From: Calditrichales bacterium | GTDB taxonomy: Bacteria; Calditrichota; Calditrichia; Calditrichales; J004 | Assembly (NCBI GenBank): GCA_015493745.1 | Contig: WGCN01000058.1 | Coordinates: 1-43,945 of the forward strand | DNA length: 43,945 nt | Direction: 5' to 3' | Shown here: piece after piece, positions 37,026-43,945 of the stretch | How the letters are laid out: every line of letters begins with the position of its first letter | Numbering within the stretch: the first letter of the stretch is position 1 | The notes under the pieces: generated by a model | Database searches by the model: none | The model's input: only the letters and a program-made list of their open reading frames with translations | Told to the model about the DNA's origin: nothing | Position numbers and translations under genes: made by a program

Positions 37026-38491
37026 AGATTTTATACCTGGCTTCAGAAGTAACACCTTTCGCGCGTGCCGGAGGATTGGGTGATGTGACGGGCGCTTTGC
37101 CGAAAGCCTTAAAGGATCTCAATCAGGAGATCCGCATTATGATGCCCAAGTATAAATTTATCAATGAGCGTAAATATGTACTCCGGGAAGTGATCCGTTT
37201 AAGAAATATCCCGGTAACCATTGACGGGCGAACGGAATATGCCAATGTAAAGTCGGCATTTTTACCGGAGAGCAAGGTACAAATCTATTTTATTGAAGTG
37301 GCGGACTTCTTTAATAAGCCCGGCATCTATCATGATCCTCATACCAACGAGCCCTATGAGGACAATGCCATTCGCTACGCTTTTTTTGCCAAGGCGGCCA
37401 TGGAAACCCTTAAAACCCTTTCCTGGCAACCGGATTTGATTCACTGCAACGATTGGCAAACCGCTTATGTGCCGGTTTATCTGAAAACCCTGTACCAGGG
37501 CGAAGACTTTTTTAAGGGTATAAAAACCGTTTACACTTTGCACAACCTGACCAATCAGGGAGACTTTGATAAGTCCATTGCCAAACAAATAGACTTTGAC
37601 GAAAATGAAGTCAAAGAAGATGGAATGTTCGGTAAGGACAGTAAGCTTAACCTGACCAAGGCGGCCATATACTTTTCCGACTTTATCACCACGGTTTCCG
37701 AGAACTATGCGGATGAAATAATCGAGCGGGATGATATCGGTTACGGTTTTGGCAAGCTGCTGGAAGAGAAGGGCGAATTTTTTGAAGGTATCCTCAATGG
37801 TGTGGACTATACCGTTTGGACGCCCGAGAAAGACAAAGCGCTGCCGACCAAATATTCCTTTGAAGAGATTGAAGGGAAGGAAGAGAACAAGAAAGCCTTA
37901 CTGATGCGTCTGGGTCTGGAATACCGGGAAGGCCGTCCTTTACTGGGCATGATTTCCAAGCTGACGGAACAAAAGGGAATCGATATACTGATCGAAGCCC
38001 TGCCGGAGCTTATGAAGCTGGATGTACAACTGTGCATCATGGGAGAGGGGGATCCCGAAATAGCGGAAACCCTGATGGAAGCCCAAAAAACCTATGCCGG
38101 TCTGTTAAGCATAAACGTGACATATGATGATAAAATCGCTCATCTGATCGAAGCCGGTGCGGATATCTACCTCATGCCCAGCAAATATGAACCCTGTGGC
38201 CTGAACCAGATATTCAGTTTACGTTATGGAACATTGCCGGTGGTTTCGCCCATAGGCGGACTTTTGGATACCGTGGAAGATTATGATCCGACCATAGAAG
38301 ACGGCACCGGATTTATCATGGAAAAGCTGGATGCGCCATCCCTGGTGGAAGCCACAAAACGGGCCATCGCACTATACAAGGACAAAGAAAAGCTGCGCGC
38401 GGTTCAAAAACAGATCATGGCTGAGGACTTTTCCTGGGATATTTCCGCAAAGCGTTATCTGGATATTTATAAACGGGTTACGGGAGAATAA
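37022..38491 (+). CDS. glgA: Glycogen/starch synthase GlgA
   Basis: 489 residues, GT5 family. It extends alpha-1,4-glucan using ADP-glucose (occasionally UDP-glucose). The N-terminal MKILYLASEVTPFARAGGLGDV holds the donor-site KxGGL motif, with Arg15 in place of the usual Lys15. HCNDWQTAYVPVYL and the C-terminal PSKYEPCGLNQIFSLRYG (the E-x7-E region) are standard. GMISKLTEQKGIDI marks the second Rossmann domain. The gene overlaps the GalT-like gene by four bases and is followed by an intrinsic terminator. No glgC, glgB or glgP is present. Confidence 0.95.
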   Translation: MKILYLASEVTPFARAGGLGDVTGALPKALKDLNQEIRIMMPKYKFINERKYVLREVIRLRNIPVTIDGRTEYANVKSAFLPESKVQIYFIEVADFFNKPGIYHDPHTNEPYEDNAIRYAFFAKAAMETLKTLSWQPDLIHCNDWQTAYVPVYLKTLYQGEDFFKGIKTVYTLHNLTNQGDFDKSIAKQIDFDENEVKEDGMFGKDSKLNLTKAAIYFSDFITTVSENYADEIIERDDIGYGFGKLLEEKGEFFEGILNGVDYTVWTPEKDKALPTKYSFEEIEGKEENKKALLMRLGLEYREGRPLLGMISKLTEQKGIDILIEALPELMKLDVQLCIMGEGDPEIAETLMEAQKTYAGLLSINVTYDDKIAHLIEAGADIYLMPSKYEPCGLNQIFSLRYGTLPVVSPIGGLLDTVEDYDPTIEDGTGFIMEKLDAPSLVEATKRAIALYKDKEKLRAVQKQIMAEDFSWDISAKRYLDIYKRVTGE

Positions 38492-38497
38492 ACTTTC

Positions 38498-38522
38498 GGC
38501 CATCGAAATGATGGCCTTTTTT
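38498..38522 (+). terminator. Intrinsic terminator after glgA, directly before gmhB
   Basis: GGCCATC at 38498-38504 pairs with GATGGCC at 38510-38516 around a five-base loop, followed by six T. The T run ends four bases before the gmhB start codon at 38527. Confidence 0.86.
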
Positions 38523-38526
38523 AATT

Positions 38527-39102
38527 ATGCATAAAGCCATCTTTTTAGATCGTGATGGAACTATAAATGAGGAAATGGGGTACATAAACCACATTTCCCG
38601 GTTTAAAATCTTTCCATTTACCTTTGACGCCATAAAGTTATTAAAGGAGTGTGGTTATAAAATTATTGTTATAACCAACCAGGCCGGACTGGCCCGGGGT
38701 TACTTTTCGGAAGAGGTATTACAATCGGTTCATGATAAGTTGATGGATGAGGCGCAAAAGACCGGGGCGGGCATAGACAAGATTTATTATTGTCCCCACT
38801 TGCCGGGGGCCGCGGTAAAAAAATATGACCGGGATTGTTCCTGCCGAAAGCCGAAAACCGGGATGCTGGAAAAGGCCCGGGATGAGCTGAACATTGATTT
38901 GAGCCGTTCCGTGATGATTGGAGACCGCTATAAGGATATGCAGTTCGGCTGGAAAATGGGATTAAAGACCGTTCTGGTTTTAAGCGGTTACGGTAAAGGA
39001 GAATATACACACCAGCGGGAGCAATGGGAAAGAGAGCCCGACATGGTGGCGGAAAATTTATTGGAAGCAGCACAAGAAATATGCAAAACACATTCGAGTT
39101 GA
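38527..39102 (+). CDS. gmhB: D-glycero-D-manno-heptose-1,7-bisphosphate 7-phosphatase
   Basis: 191 residues, HAD superfamily. It removes the 7-phosphate in ADP-heptose synthesis for LPS core or S-layer sugars. The catalytic DxD is in AIFLDRDGTINEE at residues 4-16. ITNQAGLARGYF holds motif II, and the zinc-binding cysteine cluster is YYCPHLPGA followed by DCSCRKPKTGM. Motif IV is MIGDRYKDMQ. The start cannot be moved downstream because the DxD lies at residue 8. There is no ribosome site, only the T run of the preceding terminator. Partner genes hldE and gmhA are not in the window. Confidence 0.93.
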   Translation: MHKAIFLDRDGTINEEMGYINHISRFKIFPFTFDAIKLLKECGYKIIVITNQAGLARGYFSEEVLQSVHDKLMDEAQKTGAGIDKIYYCPHLPGAAVKKYDRDCSCRKPKTGMLEKARDELNIDLSRSVMIGDRYKDMQFGWKMGLKTVLVLSGYGKGEYTHQREQWEREPDMVAENLLEAAQEICKTHSS

Positions 39103-39110
39103 AGGAAAAA

Positions 39111-40235
39111 ATGAAAAAGATTTTATCAGCAGTCCTGTTACTGACACTCCTGGCATGCAGCAGCAATGATCCGGATTTTGTGGCCAACCCGGACTACAAT
39201 GCCAACCGCTATGGCCAGTTTAAGACAGATACACTTTATGCCATCAAAGACTCCGTTGTGATCGCGGATACGGTCTATACCAATAATGCCGGTCAATTAA
39301 CCCTGGCGAATATGGATGGCTTTACCGCCGGCTTTCTCATTAAGTATTTAACCCTGCCGGATGATACGCTTACCCTTAATGAAATCAATATGAGCTTTAC
39401 AACGGAAGGGCATTTTGGCTCCGATCCGCAGGAAGTGCTTGTAGATATCTATGAGGTAACGGATATCTGGGACGCCTCGACCGTTGTTAATAGAAATCCG
39501 GTTTGGCATGACAATCCGCCGATAACCTACTTAAAAACCGTCACCATGCAGGTTGCCGACTCCGCTGAAAGCACAATTCCCCTGGATATGGATTTATTGC
39601 AAAAATGGCAAGGTAATGACTCTTTGAATACGGGTCTTTATTTTACCCTGAACCCCTCGGTGCAAAGTCTGGTTCTGGAATTGAGTTCGCTTCAATCCGC
39701 TCAACCGCCTCAGCTCATATACAGTTACCGTGATACCAGCGATACCCTTTCCGCGACCAATGACGCCACGATCTTTAACTATGATTATGACAATGGCATG
39801 GTTTTTCAGCCGGACGGGCGTTATGTCTCCAGCGGGATTGCCCAACACTATCTGGTACGGTTTGATTTTTCCGAGTTGGCGGACAAGGCGATCTATTACA
39901 ATGCGGATCTGGTTATTCCCTGGGATGACAGTTTCCCCTATACCAACCCCAATAAACCGGGTGCCTTTACCTTGCGTATATTTGACGATGAGGCCGCGGA
40001 AAATGAAAATCCGGGCATAACCTATGTTATCACCGAAAAAGAAACCCAAACTAAGGTCAGTAACCAAAGCGGCTTTGCCAGCCAGATTATTCAATCCTTT
40101 AACAACGGTACCCTGGAACATAAATGGTTTTCCGTTGAGTATACCGTCGAATCGGATGTGTTTTCGGTCGTAAGGTTTTATGGACAAAACAGCACACAAA
40201 AACCGATGATTATCGTTAAGTACCTGGAAAAATAA
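39111..40235 (+). CDS. Lipoprotein of unknown function
   Basis: 374 residues. The lipoprotein signal MKKILSAVLLLTLLAC gives mature Cys16. The frame reads open further upstream into gmhB, but GAAGGAAAAA precedes the ATG at 39111 and the signal begins there. The mature protein is strand-rich with repeated DTL/ADTVY-type patches and two similar halves suggesting beta-sandwich domains (for example HYLVRFDFSELADKAIYYNADLV in the second). No enzyme motif is seen. It is eight bases after gmhB and 17 bases before an outer-membrane barrel gene, so it may be a surface or periplasmic partner of it. Confidence 0.8.
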   Translation: MKKILSAVLLLTLLACSSNDPDFVANPDYNANRYGQFKTDTLYAIKDSVVIADTVYTNNAGQLTLANMDGFTAGFLIKYLTLPDDTLTLNEINMSFTTEGHFGSDPQEVLVDIYEVTDIWDASTVVNRNPVWHDNPPITYLKTVTMQVADSAESTIPLDMDLLQKWQGNDSLNTGLYFTLNPSVQSLVLELSSLQSAQPPQLIYSYRDTSDTLSATNDATIFNYDYDNGMVFQPDGRYVSSGIAQHYLVRFDFSELADKAIYYNADLVIPWDDSFPYTNPNKPGAFTLRIFDDEAAENENPGITYVITEKETQTKVSNQSGFASQIIQSFNNGTLEHKWFSVEYTVESDVFSVVRFYGQNSTQKPMIIVKYLEK

Positions 40236-40252
40236 AACTTGGGAACAATACA

Positions 40253-41455
40253 TTGAAAAAATTAAACCTTTTTATCCTGGCCATCTTATTGACTGTGCCG
40301 CTTTATGCCGGAGAGTCCTACTTCGGGCTTATTAATAACGGTATGGGTAACTTGCAAACACCTTATTCCGGTAAAAGCCTTGGGCGTTCTTTTGGCATAG
40401 CATCGAAAGACTCTTTGCAGGTCAATTACCGTAATTATGCCGGATGGACGGGCTTACCCTATACCACCATTACGGTTAACGGGGAATACGGTGTTTTATA
40501 CGCCGAAAACCAGACGCGAACCAGCCAGCTGGATAATGCGAACTTTAAGGGCGCCGCACTCGGGATTCCCATTAAGCCGCGTAAATGGATACTCGGCCTG
40601 AACATACAGCCTTATACCAATATAGAACAGCGTTTAAAAACCCTGTCAACGGTAGACAGCAATGAGGTTACGCAAAATATATTCATGCATGGCGGATTGT
40701 CGCGGGCCAATATTCTTCTGGCCTGGAAAGCAATGGACCGGCTTTCCGTAAGTCTGGCCTATGAGTATACCTTCGGGCTGGTAAGTGAAGATGTGCTTAT
40801 GGACATCAATGATAACTTTGCCAGCCGGCTGGATTTTACTTACCGGCGGCAGGTCAATGGCCATGGCCTGGTGCTTAGCATGCAGGCGGAGCTGTTGAAA
40901 GGCATGGGGATCGGTTTTTTAATCCGCCCGGCGGTTAAGGGCACCTTAACCAAAAGCGGAGATACCCCGTCCACCAGCCTTAACGGTGATGTGGAAGAAT
41001 CCATACAATTACCGGCGGAATATAATTTTGGATTTGAATATAAAGCCTTTGATCGTTATTCTTTCGGAACCGACTTTATATATCAGGATTGGAAAAACGA
41101 ATATAAGATAAACGGCCAAACGACCGCGGGCTTTGCCCCTTTCTACCGCTTGGGTGTTGGGGTGGAACGCGCCGGCAGTCCCCGCCGGTTTGTTAACTAT
41201 TCACAAATTATAGACTGGCGTTTCGGTCTTTTTTACAGCCAGTTGCCGTTTGAACTGAATAAGGCGAATATTAAGGAAGTGGGCGTCACGCTTGGCACGA
41301 CCTTACCGCTGATACGCTTTCGCTCAAAGCTGGATCTTTATCTGAATGTATCCAAAAGGGGCGATTTGACTCAAAATAATTTACAGGAATGGGTTGTCCG
41401 CTTCGGGCTGAGTATCAGTGCCAATGAATTATGGTTTGTTAATGTTGAAAATTAA
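40253..41455 (+). CDS. Predicted outer-membrane beta-barrel protein
   Basis: 400 residues. A signal peptide (MKKLNLFILAILLTVPLYA, cut before GES) precedes a protein of alternating polar and hydrophobic residues ending in aromatic strands, typical of a beta-barrel. Early glycine-rich SYFGLINNGMGNLQTPYSG and SLGRSFGIASKDSLQVNYRN resemble FadL/PorV-like or UPF0164-type barrels of FCB bacteria. The start is TTG at 40253 with a GGGA upstream. It shares the operon with the lipoprotein and a TPR protein. Substrate unknown; structural role or transport are both possible. Confidence 0.82.
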   Translation: MKKLNLFILAILLTVPLYAGESYFGLINNGMGNLQTPYSGKSLGRSFGIASKDSLQVNYRNYAGWTGLPYTTITVNGEYGVLYAENQTRTSQLDNANFKGAALGIPIKPRKWILGLNIQPYTNIEQRLKTLSTVDSNEVTQNIFMHGGLSRANILLAWKAMDRLSVSLAYEYTFGLVSEDVLMDINDNFASRLDFTYRRQVNGHGLVLSMQAELLKGMGIGFLIRPAVKGTLTKSGDTPSTSLNGDVEESIQLPAEYNFGFEYKAFDRYSFGTDFIYQDWKNEYKINGQTTAGFAPFYRLGVGVERAGSPRRFVNYSQIIDWRFGLFYSQLPFELNKANIKEVGVTLGTTLPLIRFRSKLDLYLNVSKRGDLTQNNLQEWVVRFGLSISANELWFVNVEN

Positions 41456-41464
41456 GGAGGTGCT

Positions 41465-42718
41465 ATGAGATACCTTTGGTTGTTATTAATGCTTCTACCC
41501 CTGGTGGCATTTGCTCAGGATGAGCTGCTTTTGGATGATGAAGAGGAAATGGATACGCAGGAAGAGGTTAAGTGTATCCCGGATACTTTAACCGTACCTT
41601 TTGAAGCCTACAAGGGAACCGCCGAGACGCCCACGGACGTGAAAAGATGGTATAGTTTCGGCAGCGAGCATCAAAAAAACAAAAACTATGACGCGGCGCT
41701 TCCTTACCTGTGGAAAGTGTTTTACAACGATAGCGGCAAATACGCCAACCGTGCGATTGGTAAAATCGCCGAGGCTTATTTTAAAAAACAAAAAGCCGAC
41801 AGCAGTCTGCTGGCCTGCTATATCGGTTTAAAGGTATTTCCGGATCAACAAAAGCTGCACTATTATGCCGGTTATCTGGAAAATAAGCTGGGACGCTATA
41901 AATGCGCCATCCCCCACTATGAGAGTCTGGTAAAGCACAATCCGAAGAACAAAAACTATCTGGAAGAACTGGCCCTGTTATATTTTCGCAATGGTGACGA
42001 ACGGGCCATCGAAGTACAGCAAAAGGTCACCGAGCTCTTTCCGGACGATGTCAAGGCCGCCGACAGACTGGGTTCCTTTACCCAGGCGCTTCTCGGTTCC
42101 GCCATTGAAGTTTGGCGTGAAGCGTTTAAAAAAGACCATAATAACATAAAAGCCGCGCGCAGCTATGGTAAGGAAGCCGTTGTAGAGGGTTCTTATGAGG
42201 AAGCCATTGAACCGCTAACGGCCGTCATAAATAAAGACCCCAAGGCGGACGACTATAAATATCGTGCCCTGGCGTACTCTAACCTAAAACAATATTCCAA
42301 GGCCATTGCGGATTTAAAAGCCTGGCTTAAACTGGAGCCGGACAATCTGGATATTATGCTGGAAATAGCCTATAACTACTCTTCCGCCGGCAGTTTGAAA
42401 ACGGCTAACAACTGGATTAATAAGGTCCTGGCCAAAAAGCCCGGTTACGGCGCCGCTTACATCGCAAAGGGAGAGTTGTACGAAACCGCCGTTCTTTTTT
42501 GCCAGAAAAAACGGGGCAGCAATAAAACGGAGCTGGAAGACAAGCTTGTTTATGAACGCGCCCAGGCGCAGTATAAAAAAGCGATGAAAGACCTTTCCGT
42601 TAAAGTAAAGGCCCGTAATAAGTACAACAACCTTAAGCCGTATATCCGCACCAAGGAAGATAAGTTTATGAACCCGGGAATCAAAATAACAAGCGATTGC
42701 TATAGTTTCATTAAATAA
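41465..42718 (+). CDS. Secreted TPR-repeat protein
   Basis: 417 residues. A signal peptide (MRYLWLLLMLLPLVAFA, cut before QDE) is followed by a short acidic tract and then TPR units through most of the protein, for example KNYDAALPYLWKVFYNDSGK, YEEAIEPLTAVINKDPKADD and YSKAIADLKAWLKLEPDNLD. AAGGAGGTGCT gives a strong ribosome site. It is probably periplasmic or surface-attached and may scaffold the lipoprotein and barrel encoded just upstream. rpiB starts 11 bases after its stop. Confidence 0.88.
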   Translation: MRYLWLLLMLLPLVAFAQDELLLDDEEEMDTQEEVKCIPDTLTVPFEAYKGTAETPTDVKRWYSFGSEHQKNKNYDAALPYLWKVFYNDSGKYANRAIGKIAEAYFKKQKADSSLLACYIGLKVFPDQQKLHYYAGYLENKLGRYKCAIPHYESLVKHNPKNKNYLEELALLYFRNGDERAIEVQQKVTELFPDDVKAADRLGSFTQALLGSAIEVWREAFKKDHNNIKAARSYGKEAVVEGSYEEAIEPLTAVINKDPKADDYKYRALAYSNLKQYSKAIADLKAWLKLEPDNLDIMLEIAYNYSSAGSLKTANNWINKVLAKKPGYGAAYIAKGELYETAVLFCQKKRGSNKTELEDKLVYERAQAQYKKAMKDLSVKVKARNKYNNLKPYIRTKEDKFMNPGIKITSDCYSFIK

Positions 42719-42729
42719 CGGGTACTTTC

Positions 42730-43170
42730 ATGAAAATTGGAATCGGATCGGATCATGCCGGCTATGTATTGAAGTCCGCCATAATTAAGCATCTGGAAGA
42801 GAAAAAGCTGGACTTTGTGGATTACGGCACCTTTAAGGAAGAGTCGGTCAACTATCCCGATTATGCCCTTAAGGTCAGTAAGGCCGTGGCCGACGGCGAG
42901 GTGGATTACGGCATCCTGATTTGCGGCACGGGCATAGGGATGAGTATAACGGCCAACAAGGTAAAAGGTATCCGCGCCGCCCTGGTACACAGCCTGGAAA
43001 CGGCGCGCATGAGCAGACTGCATAACAACGCCAATGTGTTGTGCCTTGGCGGCCGCGTGCTGGAAGAAAAACTGGCCCTGGAAATGGTGGATGTTTGGCT
43101 AAACACCTCCTTTGAAGGGGGACGGCATGAAAACAGACTGAAACTGATTACCACTTTAACCGGATTGTAA
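42730..43170 (+). CDS. rpiB: Ribose 5-phosphate isomerase B
   Basis: 146 residues, standard for RpiB. It interconverts ribose 5-phosphate and ribulose 5-phosphate in the pentose phosphate route. [19 protein letters not shown] carries the DHA motif with the catalytic-site His; [20 protein letters not shown] contains the nucleophilic Cys in GTG-class enzymes and the phosphate loop; [14 protein letters not shown] follows. It lies 11 bases after the TPR gene and 11 bases before glyA, so it is probably in the same transcript. Confidence 0.95.
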   Translation: MKIGIGSDHAGYVLKSAIIKHLEEKKLDFVDYGTFKEESVNYPDYALKVSKAVADGEVDYGILICGTGIGMSITANKVKGIRAALVHSLETARMSRLHNNANVLCLGGRVLEEKLALEMVDVWLNTSFEGGRHENRLKLITTLTGL

Positions 43171-43181
43171 AGGAGATGAAG

Positions 43182-43945
43182 ATGTTAGCGCAGCAGGATC
43201 CGGAGTTGTTTTCTTTTATTGAAGCGGAAAAAGCAAGACAAAACAATACCATTGAGCTGATCGCCTCGGAAAACTTTGTTTCCACGGCGGTTCTGGAAGC
43301 AGCCGGTTCGGTGATGACCAATAAATATGCCGAGGGTTACCCCGGCAAGCGGTACTACGGCGGCTGCGAATTTGTGGACAAGGCGGAAAACCTGGCCCGA
43401 GACCGTGCCAGGGAGCTGTTTGCCTGCGAGTACGCCAATGTGCAGCCCCATTCCGGCTCCCAGGCCAATATGGCGGTCTACTTTACCTTCCTTAATCCGG
43501 GAGATACCATTCTGGGCATGGACCTGTCCCATGGGGGACACCTGACGCACGGTTCTCCGGTTAACTTTTCCGGTCGGTTGTTTAACTTTGTTTCCTATGG
43601 CGTGGATAAAGAAAGCGGACGTATCAATATGGATACGGTGGCCCAACTGGCCCGTGAGCATAAACCGAAGATGATCGTCGTCGGCGCCTCGGCCTATTCC
43701 CGCCATTATGAGTTTGACAAATTTCGTGAAATAGCGGACGCCGTCGGCGCTTTTCTTTTTTGCGATATCGCCCATCCGGCGGGACTGGTGGCCGCCGGAG
43801 TGCATCCCAGCCCCATACCCTATTGTGATGTGGTCTCCACCACCACCCATAAAACCCTGCGCGGGCCGCGGGGCGGCATGATCTTGATGGGTAAGGATGC
43901 GGAAAACACCATTGGTAAAATCGCTCCTAAAAGCGGTCGGGTTAA
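43182..43945 (+). CDS. glyA: Serine hydroxymethyltransferase, 3' end cut off
   Basis: About 254 residues visible of roughly 415. It converts serine and tetrahydrofolate to glycine and methylene-tetrahydrofolate, needing pyridoxal phosphate. [19 protein letters not shown] and [16 protein letters not shown] are N-terminal signatures. [16 protein letters not shown] carries the lysine that binds the cofactor. A strong AAAGGAG ribosome site precedes the ATG at 43182. No stop codon is reached; the gene runs off the right edge in frame. The tail end of the active-site domain and the C-terminal domain are outside the window. Confidence 0.96.
   Translation, partial: MLAQQDPELFSFIEAEKARQNNTIELIASENFVSTAVLEAAGSVMTNKYAEGYPGKRYYGGCEFVDKAENLARDRARELFACEYANVQPHSGSQANMAVYFTFLNPGDTILGMDLSHGGHLTHGSPVNFSGRLFNFVSYGVDKESGRINMDTVAQLAREHKPKMIVVGASAYSRHYEFDKFREIADAVGAFLFCDIAHPAGLVAAGVHPSPIPYCDVVSTTTHKTLRGPRGGMILMGKDAENTIGKIAPKSGRV

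Noticed and set aside
39594-40253. Open frame of 219 codons on the minus strand
   Set aside because: Lies opposite the lipoprotein gene with no plausible start or protein features.
43185-43850. Open frame of 221 codons on the minus strand
   Set aside because: Exactly opposite the clear glyA coding sequence; reads as a shadow of conserved codons.

Overview
The window looks like a chromosomal replication-origin neighbourhood of a Gram-negative bacterium. The outer-envelope signs are several lipoproteins, a predicted beta-barrel protein, a YidC with a large periplasmic domain, and a heptose-bisphosphate phosphatase. Base composition is moderate and visibly more AT-rich around 24-30 kb. The gene content and the many lipoprotein, TPR and HEAT proteins would suit a lineage near the Calditrichota/Marinimicrobia/Bacteroidota (FCB) assemblage. 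That placement is a guess from general resemblance, not a result.

Layout. 1-3.5 kb (minus strand) holds accessory genes: a 4Fe-4S mono-cluster protein cut by the window edge, a YjdJ-type acetyltransferase, a pirin, an AraC regulator, a DinB-like DUF1569 protein and a WG-repeat lipoprotein. 3.6-9.45 kb (minus) is a tight run ending in a terminator: a PilM-like protein, a PilN/PilO-like membrane protein, rsmD, coaD, pta, an FmdB zinc ribbon and citrate synthase. Three of these handle CoA, acetyl-CoA or its use. 9.5-11.2 kb encodes a membrane-anchored coiled-coil protein of unknown function. 11.3-18 kb (mostly plus) carries a HEAT-cyclophilin fusion lipoprotein, two TPR proteins, a histidine kinase, an ECF sigma factor and an unknown secreted protein.

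18.2-25.8 kb (minus) is dnaN-recF-dciA-like-gyrB-gyrA-rex. At 25.78-26.14 kb lies an AT-rich gap with DnaA boxes where gene direction flips, the probable oriC. 26.1-32.3 kb (plus) is rpmH-rnpA-yidC-mnmE-mnmG-rsmG, the classic origin-proximal cluster, with two parS-like ParB sites flanking mnmG. dnaA, parA and parB are not in the window.

32.3-43.9 kb (plus) holds murQ, a transporter with fused EIIA-like and RCK_C domains, an esterase, a GalT-like nucleotidyltransferase overlapping glgA, then gmhB, a lipoprotein, an outer-membrane barrel, a TPR protein, rpiB and glyA (cut by the window end).

The least explained parts are the PilM/PilN-O-like pair with no pilus genes nearby, and two terminator-type hairpins placed immediately before start codons that lack a clear ribosome binding site. 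The parS sites woven into gene junctions at mnmG are also notable.
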